A stretch of 64,000 bases of DNA from an uncultured Chryseobacterium sp. (GTDB lineage Bacteria > Bacteroidota > Bacteroidia > Flavobacteriales > Weeksellaceae). A program made the position numbers and the translations under genes. The notes under the pieces were generated by a model, which was not told the origin of the DNA, ran no database searches, and saw only the letters and a program-made list of their open reading frames with translations. Location of the stretch: the NCBI GenBank assembly GCA_913778275.1, contig CAJYWN010000019.1, positions 1-64,000 of the forward strand. The letters run 5' to 3'. Within the stretch, counting starts at the first letter, position 1. Every line of letters begins with the position of its first letter. This document shows positions 44,946 to 51,444 of the stretch, in pieces.

Positions 44946-45438
44946 TAATGTTCTTTTTCTTACGCATTTTTGATTTAATGAATTTTCTGCGGTCTTTTAC
45001 TACATCCAGACTGTATTTTGTAAAGCAGTACTTTGCAGTTTCATTTAGAAATTTCAGCGCATTTACAAAACTGCCTCGCTTTTCGGAAAGTAAAGATCTG
45101 TAAAACCATAAGGTTGCCTTATCAATTCCCTTGATTTTCAAAGAGTAATCGATCAGTTTTTCTGCTTCGTGATAATCTTCGTTATCAATAAGACAGCTGA
45201 TGTAATACTGAGGAACATTCAGGTTTGTAACATCACACTGCATGGCTTCTTCAAAGTACAGTTTTGCCTTTTCATAATCGGATAACATTTCGCTGTAGAT
45301 TCTGCCCATCAGACACAGGCTGTCTGCATCTTCAGGGTCATATGACAGCGCATAGTTCAATGCTTCCAGACAATTCGGGAGATTGTAAGGATAATTATCC
45401 AGCGCCTCGAAGTAATATTTATTTTTAGTTAAGGTCAT
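44929..45438 (-). CDS. Tetratricopeptide repeat protein of the rtcB-prfH operon
   Basis: A 169-residue soluble helical protein with about three TPR-like units: CLEALNYALSYDPEDADSLCLMGRIYSEMLSDYEKAKLYFEEAMQCD (the clearest pair), a third around YYISCLIDNEDYHEAEKLIDYSLKI, and a degenerate fourth. The C-terminus is strongly basic (RRKFIKSKMRKKKNIKKETK), which could contact RNA or the ribosome. Its start overlaps the end of prfH by 14 bases, so it is the last gene of the operon. A partner role in RNA repair is inferred from position only. Confidence 0.78.
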   Translation of the reverse strand: MTLTKNKYYFEALDNYPYNLPNCLEALNYALSYDPEDADSLCLMGRIYSEMLSDYEKAKLYFEEAMQCDVTNLNVPQYYISCLIDNEDYHEAEKLIDYSLKIKGIDKATLWFYRSLLSEKRGSFVNALKFLNETAKYCFTKYSLDVVKDRRKFIKSKMRKKKNIKKETK

Positions 45439-46123
45439 TGTTGTAATTTTTTAATTCTTTTTTCAGTTGATTTCTCTGCTTTTTGAAAGATTTTTCCTGA
45501 TAATTCTTTTTGAAATCCGTTCCAGAAAATGTTCGGATCGGATTTCCGCGCTGAACATTCAGATGATTATTCCATGTTTCCTGCATTCTTTTTTGAAGCT
45601 GAATGATATTCTGTTCCAAAACTTTTTCTTTCAGTCTCTCAATAGAGATCTTTTTATTCTCCAATTGCGAACGGGAATCCTGTACGAAAACACTTTGTCC
45701 GGTCGGAATATGAGTTGCCCGAACCGCCGTGTTTACTTTATTTACGTTTTGCCCTCCGCTTCCCTGGCTTCTCGTTGTCTGAAACTGAATATCTTTCTCA
45801 TTAAAATTAATTTTCTCTGATCCTTCCAGTTCAAAAATTCCGATAAACCAGTTGCTTCTTTTATGCAGTTTTCGGAAAGAGCTTTTGCCAATCCAGCAAA
45901 TGCTTCCGAGCCAACTTTTTAAAAATTCTTGTAAATTTTTCGATTGTAGAAGAATGGTCACCGACTTCAGCGTAAGGTTTTCATCTCCGTTTTCACGGTG
46001 AATGATCTCGTGATGTATGTTATTATTTTTAGCTTCTTCCAGAAAAACCTTCAGCACTTTTGCAACTACCCATTGGCATTCCAAAGGTCCTTTTCCGGAG
46101 GTTATTTGTATGAGCTTTTCCAT
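45425..46123 (-). CDS. prfH: Peptide chain release factor homologue PrfH
   Basis: A 232-residue class I release-factor homologue. It keeps the peptidyl-tRNA hydrolysis domain with GSGGQNVNK (GGQ at 123-125) and the SRSQLENKKISIERL helix, but lacks the N-terminal RF1/RF2 domain, and no PxT or SPF codon-recognition motif is seen, unlike the prfA product at 58326. PrfH is known to cooperate with RtcB: it frees ribosomes stalled by cleavage of the 16S rRNA decoding centre so that RtcB can reseal the RNA. Here rtcB lies 1 kb upstream on the same strand. It overlaps the zinc-ribbon gene by 22 bases and the TPR gene by 14 bases. Confidence 0.92.
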   Translation of the reverse strand: MEKLIQITSGKGPLECQWVVAKVLKVFLEEAKNNNIHHEIIHRENGDENLTLKSVTILLQSKNLQEFLKSWLGSICWIGKSSFRKLHKRSNWFIGIFELEGSEKINFNEKDIQFQTTRSQGSGGQNVNKVNTAVRATHIPTGQSVFVQDSRSQLENKKISIERLKEKVLEQNIIQLQKRMQETWNNHLNVQRGNPIRTFSGTDFKKNYQEKSFKKQRNQLKKELKNYNNDLN

Positions 46124-46689
46124 TTTTGTAAAATTTTTAAAATTGCCTCTCTGTTTTTGGCTTCTTTAATAAATGTCGGTAACCTTTCTACCATTCGAAT
46201 TCTGTAAGGTGATCTTGTTCTTAAATCTGATGAGACATAATTTTCCATTTCCAACAGATGTTCTATGTTTCTCGCCCAGAATAATTTCCCTTTAAAATCT
46301 GCCTGAAAATAATATGGGCAACCGAAAACAGGATCATGAATTAACCCTTCTTCTTTTGGGTATGAGTTCAAATATTTCTCAATTTTTGGCTGAATTTGAA
46401 ATTGTGAGTCACATGCATTACATTTTACATTACTTATTTTAGGTTTCTCCTTTAAGTTGCCTTGCTCATAACGAATGGAATGTGCACAAATCGGGCAATA
46501 AAGATTAACAAAAGCTTTGTAAACCAAGAGATCTAATGCATTTTTGTGTAGTCCACAATGCCTGCATTTTAAAGTTGCCCGTTTATAATTGTTTTCATTT
46601 TCCACAACAGCATCTTCACCGCAATCCGGACAGACTACGAGAAGGGTTTCATAATATTTTAAATATTCCTGTTTGTATATTTTTTTCAT
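46102..46689 (-). CDS. Double zinc-ribbon protein of unknown function in the rtcB-prfH operon
   Basis: A 195-residue protein with two predicted zinc ribbons: CPDC (C20, C23) with CRHC (C42, C45), and CPIC (C65, C68) with CNAC (C90, C93). The C-terminal half has GCPYYFQADFKGKLFWARNIEHLLEMENYVSSDLR, with conserved aromatics, and a basic helical end. I do not recognise a named family; a PriA-like label sometimes given to such proteins has no helicase motifs to support it. Zinc ribbons often bind RNA or ribosomes. Its start forms an ATGA overlap with the end of the broken upstream gene, and it overlaps prfH by 22 bases, so translation is coupled. Confidence 0.75.
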   Translation of the reverse strand: MKKIYKQEYLKYYETLLVVCPDCGEDAVVENENNYKRATLKCRHCGLHKNALDLLVYKAFVNLYCPICAHSIRYEQGNLKEKPKISNVKCNACDSQFQIQPKIEKYLNSYPKEEGLIHDPVFGCPYYFQADFKGKLFWARNIEHLLEMENYVSSDLRTRSPYRIRMVERLPTFIKEAKNREAILKILQKWKSSYK

Positions 46690-47013
46690 TTCAATCTATT
46701 CGGTATTTCATTTAATTTTGGATGAACAATCGGATCAATTCCTTTTTCCAGTAAATCTTTTGCTGCCATAACCTTCCTGCTGAAGAATCATAACCGCTTC
46801 AGCAACATTTTCTTTCTTCACAAAAACATCAATATCTTTATGGTCGTGTGCGTGCTTGTATTCTGTATGTCCGATTTCAGACATAAAATGCCATGCCCAT
46901 CCTCCTGAAATAATAATTATATGTTTTAATTTTTCTAAAATTTCAAGTCCGCTTTGAATTCTGAATTCCGGCCAGACTTCACCGTATCTTTTTATATTAT
47001 GTGGTGCTCCCAT
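46686..47013 (-). pseudogene. Nucleotidyltransferase-like gene, disrupted by frameshift or internal deletion
   Basis: The 5' part encodes 81 residues with a polymerase-beta-type nucleotidyltransferase pattern: IIIISGGWAWHFM (GG at 37-38) and HDHKDIDVFV (D60, D62). The frame then runs into a stop 11 codons later. In the next frame an open segment from 46769 (MAAKDLLEKGIDPIVHPKL...) ends at 46686 with a TGA that overlaps the following ATG as ATGA, the mark of a genuine 3' end. The whole is 328 bases, not a multiple of three, and too short for a usual nucleotidyltransferase of 150-200 residues. I infer an internal out-of-frame deletion, perhaps at a GTTATG microhomology, near 46770. Confidence 0.7.
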
Positions 47014-47074
47014 TCTTTTGTTTTTTGTAAACCTTCAAGGTTTTCATTTCAATTAATTTGTTTATTGATTTTAT

Positions 47075-47107
47075 AAACCTCACAGGTTTTGAAAACCTGT
47101 GAGGTTT
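47075..47107. repeat. 16-bp palindrome AAACCTCACAGGTTTT/AAAACCTGTGAGGTTT
   Basis: Perfect 16-bp arms (47075-47090 and 47092-47107) around a single G, giving a stable hairpin. It lies between the rtcB stop (47148) and the nucleotidyltransferase remnant (47013). A related short palindrome AAACCTTCAAGGTTTT is at about 47028-47043. I recall this palindrome as dispersed in related genomes. Inside an operon it could lower downstream expression or stabilise the mRNA. Confidence 0.6.
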
Positions 47108-47147
47108 GAAGTCGGTCAAAAACCATCAACCAACAATTAAAACCAGT

Positions 47148-48539
47148 TTATTTATCCATTCTCACTATCCGCGGTTGGAACGTTCCAAGAATATCAACTA
47201 ATTCACTTTGTGCATTCATCACTTCGTGGATATCTTTGTATGCCATTGGTGCTTCTTCGGCATTACCACCCATCAACGTGACATTCTTTAGTTTCAATTC
47301 TTTTTTTATGTCATTTTGAGTAAAAAGATTCCTGCATTCTCCGCGGGAATATGCGCGTCCCGCTCCGTGAGAAGCAGAATGTAAAGAATCAGGATTTCCT
47401 TTTCCGCGAACGATAAAGCCTTTGGCTGTCATGGAACCGGGAATCATTCCCAATTCATTTTCGTTTGCCGGAGTTGCCCCCTTTCTGTGAACAATTACTT
47501 CTTTTCCATTGTGAACTTCTTTCCATGCGAAGTTGTGATGGTTTTCAATTCTGGCTTTTACCCGCCCTCCGACCGCTTTAATTAGCCTTCTGTGAATATC
47601 ATCGTGACAGGCCGAAGCATAATCTCCGGCTAAACTCATCGCGGTCCAATATTCTATTCCGAGATGCGTATTCAGATCCAGCCATGCGAACTGCTGTGCT
47701 TCTTTCGGCAGCGGACATTGTTCTGTTGCCACCCTGGAATAATATTGGGCGATTTCTGCTCCCAACCCACGAGAACCACTATGTGAAAGAATACCGAGAT
47801 ATTTCCCTTTCGGAAGTCCTATTTGTTTATCTTCTTCCGTAATTTCAACTTCACCGAATTCCACAAAGTGATTTCCGCCGCCGGAAGTTCCCATCTGTTT
47901 GACGGCCTTTCCTTTCAATCTTCTTAAAACCGGGATCATATCAAATGTATCTCTGTCGAAAATTTCATGTTCAACATGAGATTTATGATTTTCATACATC
48001 CCGAATTTTGTATGCTCGGCAAGTGCTTTTTCATATTTGTCTTTTGCACCGTCCAGATAGGAAACCGGCGTATCCAAAATACTCAGACTCATCCTGCATC
48101 CGATATCCATCCCTACTCCGTAAGGAATCACTGCATTTTCTACAGCAAGGACGCCGCCGATCGGAAGACCATAACCGCTGTGCGCATCCGGCATTAAAGC
48201 CCCGCTTATTGAAACCGGAAGCTTCAAAGCAGTGTACAGCTGGTTTTTTGCCTCTTCTGAAATATTGTATCCGAAAATCTGAAATGCCGCCCGGTTTGTG
48301 TTGAGCATTCTTTTTTCTGTTTTCTTTGACAAAAGCAGTGCTTCAGCAATTTGTCCGAACGTGAGATCTTTTTCGAATTGTTCAGGATTTTGCAGTATTT
48401 CTTTTAAAAGAGATTTGACATGATGTAGATTCTTGGTTGCAAAATTTCTTTTCATGACTTCCAAAGCAATGTTGATACTCTGATTGTTGGGATAGCCTAT
48501 TTTTAATATATCTTTTCCTTTAAGTTTTAAATTTCCCAT
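47148..48539 (-). CDS. rtcB: RtcB-family RNA ligase
   Basis: About 463 residues. RtcB joins RNA ends bearing 2',3'-cyclic phosphate or 3'-phosphate to 5'-OH through a guanylylated histidine, using Mn and GTP. Visible motifs: GALMPDAHSGYGLPIGGVLAV, GVGMDIGCRMSLSI (metal-binding Cys about 147), GTSGGGNHFVEFGEV, SHSGSRGLGAEIAQYY, HRKGATPANE, SASHGAGRAYSR (active-site His about 389) and NAEEAPMAYKDIHEVM. I start at the ATG at 48539 (MGNLKLKGKDI) because it matches family N-termini; the open frame continues 34 codons upstream into a structured leader. It heads the minus-strand set ending with prfH and a TPR gene. Confidence 0.94.
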   Translation of the reverse strand: MGNLKLKGKDILKIGYPNNQSINIALEVMKRNFATKNLHHVKSLLKEILQNPEQFEKDLTFGQIAEALLLSKKTEKRMLNTNRAAFQIFGYNISEEAKNQLYTALKLPVSISGALMPDAHSGYGLPIGGVLAVENAVIPYGVGMDIGCRMSLSILDTPVSYLDGAKDKYEKALAEHTKFGMYENHKSHVEHEIFDRDTFDMIPVLRRLKGKAVKQMGTSGGGNHFVEFGEVEITEEDKQIGLPKGKYLGILSHSGSRGLGAEIAQYYSRVATEQCPLPKEAQQFAWLDLNTHLGIEYWTAMSLAGDYASACHDDIHRRLIKAVGGRVKARIENHHNFAWKEVHNGKEVIVHRKGATPANENELGMIPGSMTAKGFIVRGKGNPDSLHSASHGAGRAYSRGECRNLFTQNDIKKELKLKNVTLMGGNAEEAPMAYKDIHEVMNAQSELVDILGTFQPRIVRMDK

Positions 48540-48559
48540 TGTATAGATTTTATAATAGA

Positions 48560-48613
48560 CACGAGAACATAAACGCTCGTGCATCGTGTATTTTCCAGCT
48601 AAAACTGAGCTGG
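48560..48613 (-). promoter_or_regulatory. Paired hairpins in the rtcB 5' leader
   Basis: Two small perfect stems lie upstream of the rtcB start: CACGAG/CTCGTG (48560-48565 with 48576-48581, ten-base loop) and CCAGCT/AGCTGG (48595-48600 with 48608-48613, seven-base loop). The first ends 20 bases from the start codon. They could form a structured 5' untranslated region. Six-base stems can arise by chance. Confidence 0.35.
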
Positions 48614-48697
48614 CTGTTTTTGATACTGACCGCAAAGGCATTACATCTTAAGATTCTTCAATGGCTTTGCTGCTTTCATTATGACAGAGCTTTATCA

Positions 48698-48794
48698 TAG
48701 CCCGATTGCAACGGCATCCTTTTTTGTCTGGTGAAGGCTTATCGGCCGGAAAACAAAAAAGATACAGTGGAAAGCGGGAAGAAGCTCCTAAAAA
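48698..48794 (+). repeat. Dispersed intergenic repeat with palindromic core, copy C
   Basis: 5' flank CCCGATTGCAACGGCATCC, a degenerate core with TTTTTTGT (48719-48726) facing ACAAAAAA (48753-48760), and 3' flank GATACAGTGGAAAGCGGGAAGAAGCTCC. GCATCC/GATAC and CCCG/GCGGG may pair outside the core. It matches copies A and B in the flanks but not in the hairpin, and lies between an attenuator and rtcB on the opposite orientation. Confidence 0.65.
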
Positions 48795-48827
48795 AATTTC
48801 GGGAAAACTTGTAAGTTTACAATATTG

Positions 48828-48866
48828 CGCAATAAAAAACCCGAAATCTCAACGACTTCGGGTTTT
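48828..48866 (-). terminator. Attenuator terminator downstream of the leader ORF
   Basis: A 10-bp stem AAAACCCGAA (plus strand 48836-48845) with TTCGGGTTTT (48857-48866), an 11-base loop, and on the minus strand a TT-rich tail. It begins 22 bases after the leader stop codon. Its 5' arm can pair instead with leader codons 19-23: 48898-48912 with 48856-48870 matches at 12 of 15 positions, an antiterminator. Confidence 0.7.
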
Positions 48867-48888
48867 GGTATTTCATTATACTGTTGTT

Positions 48889-48966
48889 CTAAGAATGTAC
48901 CAAGCCACGAAGCCTTACCACCAATAGTGGCAATCCAACTATAGAATTCTGATTAAATCTGATCAT
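48889..48966 (-). CDS. Leader peptide of a transcription attenuator
   Basis: A 25-codon ORF too short for ordinary gene calling, beginning MIRFNQNSIVG and continuing LPLLVVRLRGLV, then His-Ser-stop. Eleven codons are Leu (5), Val (4) or Ile (2), the composition expected of a branched-chain amino acid leader peptide. Codon block GCCAC (48927-48931) can pair with GTGGC (48904-48908), the usual pause hairpin, and the GTGGC region can instead pair with the terminator's 5' arm. A promoter -7 element lies 40 bases upstream. The next gene downstream is rtcB (about 300 bases past the terminator), not an ilv or leu gene. Confidence 0.68.
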   Translation of the reverse strand: MIRFNQNSIVGLPLLVVRLRGLVHS

Positions 48967-49005
48967 TGCTTCGTTTTTTAAAGGGTTAAACTTGATTTTA
49001 TGGTG

Positions 49006-49013
49006 CAAATATA
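49006..49013 (-). promoter_or_regulatory. Probable promoter -7 element of the attenuator transcript
   Basis: On the minus strand TATATTTG matches TAnnTTTG, 40 bases before the leader ATG. A T-rich stretch (about 49033-49039) is at -33 distance. This would start a transcript reading through the leader toward rtcB. Confidence 0.55.
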
Positions 49014-49132
49014 GGAAAAAATTTATGCTGTAAAAAGATTTAAGTATATAATCCCATCATACTCCAAAATTTTTAAAAAAGTTAATTTTTATTAAAAAGT
49101 ATATTTATATCCCAACCTGTGAAAAAAAAGTA

Positions 49133-49140
49133 TATATTTG
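49133..49140 (+). promoter_or_regulatory. Probable promoter -7 element of fasciclin gene 1
   Basis: TATATTTG matches TAnnTTTG and ends 23 bases before the first fasciclin ATG. The divergent attenuator promoter is 120 bases away. Confidence 0.55.
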
Positions 49141-49162
49141 AACGATTTAAAAAATAAACATT

Positions 49163-50119
49163 ATGAAAAAAATTATTAAGACATCCTTCTTATTAGGATT
49201 AGGACTAACATTGCTTAGCATTTTTTCTTGTCAACCTGACAATGATCCGCCTCCATCACCTTACACCATTTATGAGACGATTTCATTCGATAGTAACTAT
49301 CGTAACCTTAAAGCAGCAGTTGACAAGGCGGGTCTAGCAACGCTACTTAATCAGAACGGAAACCTAACTTTGTTTGCACCGGGTAATAATGCATTTATTG
49401 CATTTTTACAGGCTAATGGATATGCAAGCTTAAGTGATGTTCCTCCGGCAGCCCTTAAAACCCTATTGTTGAATCATATTTTAGGTACTAGATTAAAAAG
49501 TTCAGCAATGTCTACCGGATATGTATCTACTTTAGCATTTGGCGCAGCTTCGGCAACGCGACCTATAAGTATGTTTATTAAAACTGGCAACGAGATAAAA
49601 ATTAACGGAACTTCTACTGTATATATAGCAGATATTAATGCAAGTAACGGACTTATTCATGAAGTAAGTGCTGTAATAGGGTTGCCAACTATCGTAACGC
49701 ATGCTACTGCAAACCCGCAGTTCAGTTCTCTTGTTTCTGCGCTTACAAGAAATGATATGCCAAACTTTGTAGGAATACTTGGGGGAACTGCAAACTCTCC
49801 ATTTACAGTATTTGCTCCGACCAACCAAGCTTTTTCATCATTACTAACGGAGTTAAACCTTCCTAATCTTGCAGCTGTTCCAAAAGCCACACTTGAAAAT
49901 ACATTAAAGTATCATGTAGTAACCGGAGCAAACGTGGCATCCAACAACCTTACCAATAATATGACGGTAAACACTTTTCAAGGCAGCACATTTAAAATTA
50001 CAACAATCGGAGGACCGAAGATTACGGATAAAAACAATAGAGTATCCAATATAATTGCGACAGACGTACAGTGCAATAATGGAATAATTCATGTAATAAA
50101 CAAAGTTCTTTTACCATAG
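49163..50119 (+). CDS. Fasciclin-domain lipoprotein 1
   Basis: A 318-residue lipoprotein: signal peptide and lipobox IFSC (Cys 23), then two fasciclin (FAS1) domains (about 40-175 and 180-318). Each has the FAS1 pattern of an N-terminal LTLFAPGNNAFIAFL or FTVFAPTNQAFSSLL motif and a C-terminal IHEVSAVIGLP or IIHVINKVLLP motif. FAS1 proteins act in adhesion at the cell surface. A close paralogue follows after 300 bases with its own promoter region. The repeats LKTLLLNHILGT and LENTLKYHVVTGA mark the two domains. Confidence 0.93.
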   Translation: MKKIIKTSFLLGLGLTLLSIFSCQPDNDPPPSPYTIYETISFDSNYRNLKAAVDKAGLATLLNQNGNLTLFAPGNNAFIAFLQANGYASLSDVPPAALKTLLLNHILGTRLKSSAMSTGYVSTLAFGAASATRPISMFIKTGNEIKINGTSTVYIADINASNGLIHEVSAVIGLPTIVTHATANPQFSSLVSALTRNDMPNFVGILGGTANSPFTVFAPTNQAFSSLLTELNLPNLAAVPKATLENTLKYHVVTGANVASNNLTNNMTVNTFQGSTFKITTIGGPKITDKNNRVSNIIATDVQCNNGIIHVINKVLLP

Positions 50120-50135
50120 ACGATTATTATTAAGT

Positions 50136-50165
50136 AAGTATGCCGGAATTTCCGGCATACTTTAT
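50136..50165 (+). terminator. Terminator of fasciclin gene 1
   Basis: A perfect 13-bp palindrome AAGTATGCCGGAA/TTCCGGCATACTT (50136-50162, one-base centre) followed by TATAATTATAATTC. The rest of the 304-base gap (50120-50423) holds only AT-rich sequence with a loose -7-like element near 50383-50392. Confidence 0.7.
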
Positions 50166-50423
50166 AATTATAATTCTTTATTCCTTGTACATTGCTATCT
50201 AGTGTATGAGCTGTAAGAAAAATTTTTCAGGGTAAAATGATAACAAGAGTAGCATCAGTTTAAATAGTTATTAAAACGAATATGAGTTTCATGGATAAAA
50301 ATTCCATAATCCCAACTGTTATTTATAATTATTCTAAATTAACGTCATTGTTATGTTATTTTACTAAAAAATAAAAAAAGGTATAATTTTTGTCTATTCA
50401 TTTCACACATTAACATAAACATT

Positions 50424-51377
50424 ATGAAAAATTTTTTTAAACCTTTACTTTTATCAGGAATTGCAATCTTATCAATTTACTCTTGTGATGACGATAATGA
50501 TAACATGACAACTACACAAACTACAGTCTATCAAAAAATTTCATCAGACAGTGATCTAAGCAATTTAAAAGCTGCCGTGGATAAAGCTGGATTATCTGCT
50601 ACTCTTAACCAGGCTGGGACATATACTTTATTTGCACCTACCAATGCGGCCTTTGCAACATTTTTACAAGCTAACGGATACGCCAGTTTAAATGATGTTC
50701 CTACTGCCGCCTTGAAGACCTTATTGCTAAATCACGTTTTGGGAACGGAGGTAAAAAGTTCGGGAATATCTACGGGATATGTTTCTACCCTTGCCATAGG
50801 GGCGGCTTCTTCCACGCGACCACTCAGCATGTATATCAACACGAGCAGCGGTGTAAAAATCAATGGCGTTTCTACTGTTGTCGCGACAGATATTGATGTA
50901 AATAACGGTGTGATCCATAAGGTAAATGCAGTGATTGGATTACCTACGATTGTAACCCATGCCACGGCTAATCCACAATTCAGCTCTCTTGTTTCCGCAC
51001 TCACAAGGAGTGATATGCCTAATTTTGTGGGTATTCTCAGCGGAGCAGCCAATTCACCTTTCACAGTATTCGCTCCGACCAATACTGCTTTTTCTTCTCT
51101 TTTAACCGAACTGAACCTGGCAAATCTTGCTGCAATCCCAAAAACAACATTAGAAAATACATTAAAATATCATGTTGTAACGGGAGCTAATGTCGCTTCT
51201 ACGAACCTTACCAACAATATGACGGTAACTACTTTCCTGGGCAGTACCTTTAAAATCAATACTACCAGTGGTGCAAAAATAACGGATAACAATAATAGAG
51301 TTTCGAATATCATTGCTACGGATGTACAATGCAATAATGGAATTATCCATGCTATAGATAAAGTATTATTACCCTAA
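50424..51377 (+). CDS. Fasciclin-domain lipoprotein 2 (tandem paralogue)
   Basis: A 317-residue lipoprotein with lipobox SIYSC (Cys 21) and an acidic DDDNDN spacer, then two FAS1 domains aligned with the previous gene over their whole length; IGLPTIVTHATANPQFSSLVSALTR is shared exactly, yet synonymous sites differ widely, so the duplication is old and both copies have been under purifying selection. Likely anchored in the outer membrane, perhaps in adhesion or matrix binding. A terminator follows. Confidence 0.93.
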   Translation: MKNFFKPLLLSGIAILSIYSCDDDNDNMTTTQTTVYQKISSDSDLSNLKAAVDKAGLSATLNQAGTYTLFAPTNAAFATFLQANGYASLNDVPTAALKTLLLNHVLGTEVKSSGISTGYVSTLAIGAASSTRPLSMYINTSSGVKINGVSTVVATDIDVNNGVIHKVNAVIGLPTIVTHATANPQFSSLVSALTRSDMPNFVGILSGAANSPFTVFAPTNTAFSSLLTELNLANLAAIPKTTLENTLKYHVVTGANVASTNLTNNMTVTTFLGSTFKINTTSGAKITDNNNRVSNIIATDVQCNNGIIHAIDKVLLP

Positions 51378-51398
51378 CCATACTATTAATTACACAGT

Positions 51399-51428
51399 AA
51401 AGCCTGCCGGGATCCGACAGGCTTTTAT
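51399..51428. terminator. Bidirectional terminator after fasciclin gene 2
   Basis: AAGCCTG (51400-51406) with CAGGCTT (51418-51424) plus inner CGG/CCG pairing, followed by TTTATTTATTT on the plus strand. It closes fasciclin 2 and faces the convergent 51445 gene. Confidence 0.7.
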
Positions 51429-51444
51429 TTATTTTTAATCTGCA

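Noticed and set aside
45425..46123. PrfH considered as RF2 (prfB)
   Set aside because: It lacks the N-terminal domain and any SPF/PxT recognition motif and is too short; prfA-like housekeeping RF1 is present separately.
47028..47107. Two short palindromes considered as a CRISPR array
   Set aside because: They are two different palindromes with no repeated unit of constant length and no spacers.
48706..48927. 73-residue plus-strand ORF across the third repeat copy and the attenuator
   Set aside because: It translates repeat DNA and the antisense of a structured leader; the residue string has no motif, and the minus-strand structures explain the region better.
48840..48960. A second minus-strand frame over the attenuator that reads like protein (IGGKASWLGTFLEQQYN...)
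   Set aside because: It has no ATG in a useful place and runs through the terminator stem; the 25-codon leader with a promoter, pause and antiterminator is a better account.
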